Source of the DNA: an uncultured Flavobacteriaceae bacterium
GTDB lineage: Bacteria; Bacteroidota; Bacteroidia; Flavobacteriales; Flavobacteriaceae
DNA length: 64,000 nt
Direction: 5' to 3'
Assembly: GCA_913065125.1 (NCBI GenBank)
Contig: CAJYAG010000002.1
Location: 372,001-436,000, forward strand
Made by a program: the position numbers and the translations under genes. Position 1 is the first letter of the stretch; each line of letters begins with the position of its first letter. A model generated the notes under the pieces. It was not told where the DNA came from and searched no databases. It saw only the letters and a program-made list of their open reading frames with translations. Positions 61,627 to 64,000 of the stretch are shown here, piece by piece.

Positions 61627-64000
61627 ATGGATTCGTATAAATACATAGAAGAAAAACTACATCAGTTTGTGCGTAAATTTTACACAAACGAACTCATAAA
61701 AGGAACTATTTTGTTTCTTTCGTTAGGATTTCTATACTTTTTTTTCACACTTTTTATCGAGTATTTTTTATGGTTACAACCAACAGCTAGAACTATTTTG
61801 TTTTGGCTTTTTATTTTGGTAGAAACGTATTTAGCATTCCGATTTATTTTAACGCCAATTTTTAAATTGATTGGTTTAAAAAAAGGAATTTCATTTGCAG
61901 AATCTTCAAAAATTATTGGAAATCATTTTCCGAAAGTAGGCGATAAGTTAATCAACGTTTTACAACTTAAAGAATCTAATGATCAATCGGATTTATTAAT
62001 TGCAAGTATCGAGCAAAAATCTAAGGAATTACAACCAATTCCGTTTACAAAAGCAGTTAATTTTAAAACAAATACAACCTATTTAAAATACGCTGCAATT
62101 CCGGTTTTAATTTGGATAATTATTACCATTACAGGCAATTTTAACATGTTTAATGCATCTTTTAAACGAGTTGTACATTACAGAACTGCATTCGTTCCGC
62201 CAGCGCCGTTTTCGTTTTATGTAATAAATCAAAATCTAAAAGTAATTCAAGGTAAACCATTCACGCTAGAAATTGAAACGAAAGGAAAAGTGACACCGTC
62301 AGATGTTACTATTTTCTACAACAATCAAAGTTATTTTTTACAACATCAAAACGGAATCTTTTCGTACACGTTTACTGACACCAGAAATGATATTAATTTT
62401 TATGTAGAAGCAAACGGAATTACTTCAGAAAATTACGAATTGAATGTTATTAAAACACCAACAATTCAGCATATTTCTATTGATTTAAAGTATCCGAAAT
62501 ATATTGGTAAAAAGAACGAAAAGATTAACAATACGGGAACAATTTTAATTCCGGAAGGCACAAAAACTACGTGGAACGTAGCTACAAATCAAACAGATTC
62601 TGTTGCTTTTATTTCAGCGAAAAACAAAATATTTTTTAACGAATCTAAAAACAACTTTTTCACTTTTTCTAAACGGATTTTAAAACCGCTGAGGTATCAA
62701 ATTGCAACATCAAATTCTGAATTAAAAGAGTTTGAAAAACTCTATTTTACAATTGATGTTGTAAAAGATGAATTCCCAGAAATAGAAGTGTTGTCTGATA
62801 TTGATAGTTTAAATAATTCAGCGCAATTTGCTGGAAAATTTTCTGATGATTATGGAATTAAAAGACTAGAAGTTGTTTTTTATGATGAGGAAAATCCGAC
62901 AGAAAAAAGGACTCAAAAAATAATGTTTGATAAAGAACAAAACCAAACGTTCTATTATAATTTTCCGGGCGATTTAGAAATCAATAAAGGCATTAATTAC
63001 GAAGTTTATTTTCAGGTTTTTGATAATGATGCTGTAAACGGAAGTAAAAAAAGTGAAAGCAAAAAGTTTCGTTTTAGAAATAAAACAGATAACGAAATTG
63101 AAGAAGAATCGGTTTTACAACAGCGCAAACAAATTAAATCGATAGAAAATGCGCTGCAACAAAAGAAAGATCAAAAAAAGGAATTAGAAGAAATAAAGCA
63201 AAATTTACAGAACAATAAAAATGTAAACTGGAATGATAAAAAAAAGATTGACAATTATATAAAGCATCAAGAACAATACAAACAAATGATGCATCGTCAA
63301 ACAGACAAACTGCAAGAAAACATTAAAGATTTACCAAAAGACTCTGAAACAATAAAAGAAAAGAAAGCGCAACTTAAAAAAAGAATAGAAGAGCTTAAAA
63401 AATTAGAAAAAGAACAAAAATTGTTAGAAGAATTAAAAAAATTAGCAGAAAAATTAAATAAAGATGAATTGCTTAAAAAAGTAAAGCAATTAACAGAGCA
63501 AAATAAACAACAAGAACGAAGTTTAGAAAGAATATTAGAACTTACAAAACGATTTTATGTTGAGCAAAAAACCATGCAAATTGCGAATAAATTAGAAGAA
63601 CTTTCAAAGAAACAAGATAGTATTGCTACATCTCCAACATCAGATTTAAACCAACAAAAAGAGATAAAGAAAGACTTTAAAGAAATAGAAAAAGAACTGA
63701 ATGATTTAGAGAAAGACAATACAGCGTTGAAAGAACCAATGCAACTTCCCGATACAAAAGAAGACCAAAAGGAAGTGAACAATCAATTAAATAAAGCAGA
63801 AGAAAATAATTCGTTGGATAAAAATCAACAACAAAAAAATCAGAAAAAAGCATCTCAAAAAATGCAAGAAATGAGTCAGAAAATGCAACAAGCAATGTCT
63901 GACATGGAAGGAGAAATGAAAGAAGCGAATGAGAAATCGTTACGAATTATTTTAGAAAACCTTTTAAATTTTTCTTTTAAGCAAGAAAACCTGATGAATA
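61627..64000 (+). CDS. DUF4175 family membrane protein, 3' end outside window
   Basis: Large Bacteroidota protein; 791 codons are present and open to the window edge. Two N-terminal transmembrane helices (about 26-48 and 55-75) and a third near 155-173 (YAAIPVLIWIIITITGN region) precede beta-rich domains (about 195-470) including YPKYIGKKNEKINNTGTILIPEG (in pieces). From residue 495 on it is a Lys/Glu/Gln-rich coiled coil. Function unknown. Start codon ATG follows gltX divergently. Family call from overall architecture. Confidence 0.85.
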   Translation, partial: MDSYKYIEEKLHQFVRKFYTNELIKGTILFLSLGFLYFFFTLFIEYFLWLQPTARTILFWLFILVETYLAFRFILTPIFKLIGLKKGISFAESSKIIGNHFPKVGDKLINVLQLKESNDQSDLLIASIEQKSKELQPIPFTKAVNFKTNTTYLKYAAIPVLIWIIITITGNFNMFNASFKRVVHYRTAFVPPAPFSFYVINQNLKVIQGKPFTLEIETKGKVTPSDVTIFYNNQSYFLQHQNGIFSYTFTDTRNDINFYVEANGITSENYELNVIKTPTIQHISIDLKYPKYIGKKNEKINNTGTILIPEGTKTTWNVATNQTDSVAFISAKNKIFFNESKNNFFTFSKRILKPLRYQIATSNSELKEFEKLYFTIDVVKDEFPEIEVLSDIDSLNNSAQFAGKFSDDYGIKRLEVVFYDEENPTEKRTQKIMFDKEQNQTFYYNFPGDLEINKGINYEVYFQVFDNDAVNGSKKSESKKFRFRNKTDNEIEEESVLQQRKQIKSIENALQQKKDQKKELEEIKQNLQNNKNVNWNDKKKIDNYIKHQEQYKQMMHRQTDKLQENIKDLPKDSETIKEKKAQLKKRIEELKKLEKEQKLLEELKKLAEKLNKDELLKKVKQLTEQNKQQERSLERILELTKRFYVEQKTMQIANKLEELSKKQDSIATSPTSDLNQQKEIKKDFKEIEKELNDLEKDNTALKEPMQLPDTKEDQKEVNNQLNKAEENNSLDKNQQQKNQKKASQKMQEMSQKMQQAMSDMEGEMKEANEKSLRIILENLLNFSFKQENLMN

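Noticed and set aside
63555..63895. Minus-strand Phe/Ser/Leu-rich frames opposite the DUF4175 gene
   Set aside because: They are the complement of a Lys/Glu/Gln coiled-coil sequence, which always yields such frames.

Overview
The window looks like a chromosomal segment of a member of the Flavobacteriaceae (Bacteroidota), probably marine and close to Polaribacter or Tenacibaculum; the genus is inferred from gene content and was not tested. The base composition is visibly AT-rich, at about one third G+C or less. The gliding lipoprotein GldH, a cargo protein with a type IX secretion (T9SS) sorting domain, many lipoproteins with the short Bacteroidota-type lipobox, a FecI/FecR/TonB-receptor locus, promoters of the TAnnTTTG type and almost no Shine-Dalgarno sequences all point that way. 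There is no rRNA, phage, insertion sequence or CRISPR array, and one tRNA gene (Cys).

Layout. 0-4.1 kb: secreted or lipid-anchored hydrolases on the minus strand (truncated M1 aminopeptidase, S8 protease) and a metallo-beta-lactamase-fold hydrolase. 4.2-7.4 kb: tRNA-Cys, folB, an unrecognised lipoprotein and glnS. 7.5-8.0 kb: a DUF1761 membrane protein. 8.1-17.1 kb: one long minus-strand gene run, ricT > gldH > class A PBP > scoA > four-helix-bundle gene > scoB > xthA > LysM transglycosylase > DUF4837 lipoprotein, mostly with gaps of a few bases, so peptidoglycan synthesis and turnover, gliding and ketone-body CoA transfer may be co-transcribed. 17.4-25.5 kb: trhO, asd, trxA, an ABC ATPase, a GreA-like protein, an FAD oxidoreductase and dinB. 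25.5-38.4 kb: ACT protein, hydrolase, LysE exporter, gdhA, pheS, NhaC antiporter, Kelch protein, MFS transporter, lysC with a divergent ACT-like partner, and gpsA. 38.4-45.6 kb: flippase, dut, a PspC microprotein, recA, T9SS cargo and rluE-like. 45.6-52.3 kb: two divergent transcription units, one for an ECF sigma factor, a FecR anti-sigma factor and a TonB-dependent receptor, the other for a repeat lipoprotein, a metzincin-like lipoprotein and a beta-barrel protein. 52.3-64 kb: elaA-like, rpiB, an AT-rich gene-poor stretch, lipid kinase, rnr, tatA, a membrane LytTR regulator, YbjQ, band-7 protein, gltX and the start of a large DUF4175 protein.

The strongest non-obvious signal is an identical bipartite element, AGGTAGGGTAAA-N6-TTTAGTTGT. 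It occurs twice, once in front of fecR on the plus strand and once in front of the divergent repeat-lipoprotein operon on the minus strand. It is probably the promoter recognised by the ECF sigma factor encoded between the two copies, which would tie both arms into one envelope-remodelling or uptake system. The second is a four-helix-bundle gene between scoA and scoB, flanked on both sides by outward-reading, inverted arrays of 8-base units (consensus TTGnTAmA), which looks like an inserted cassette. The third is a 535-bp AT-rich gap at 53.2-53.7 kb with three copies of TTATCAACA, a possible DnaA-binding or origin-like region.
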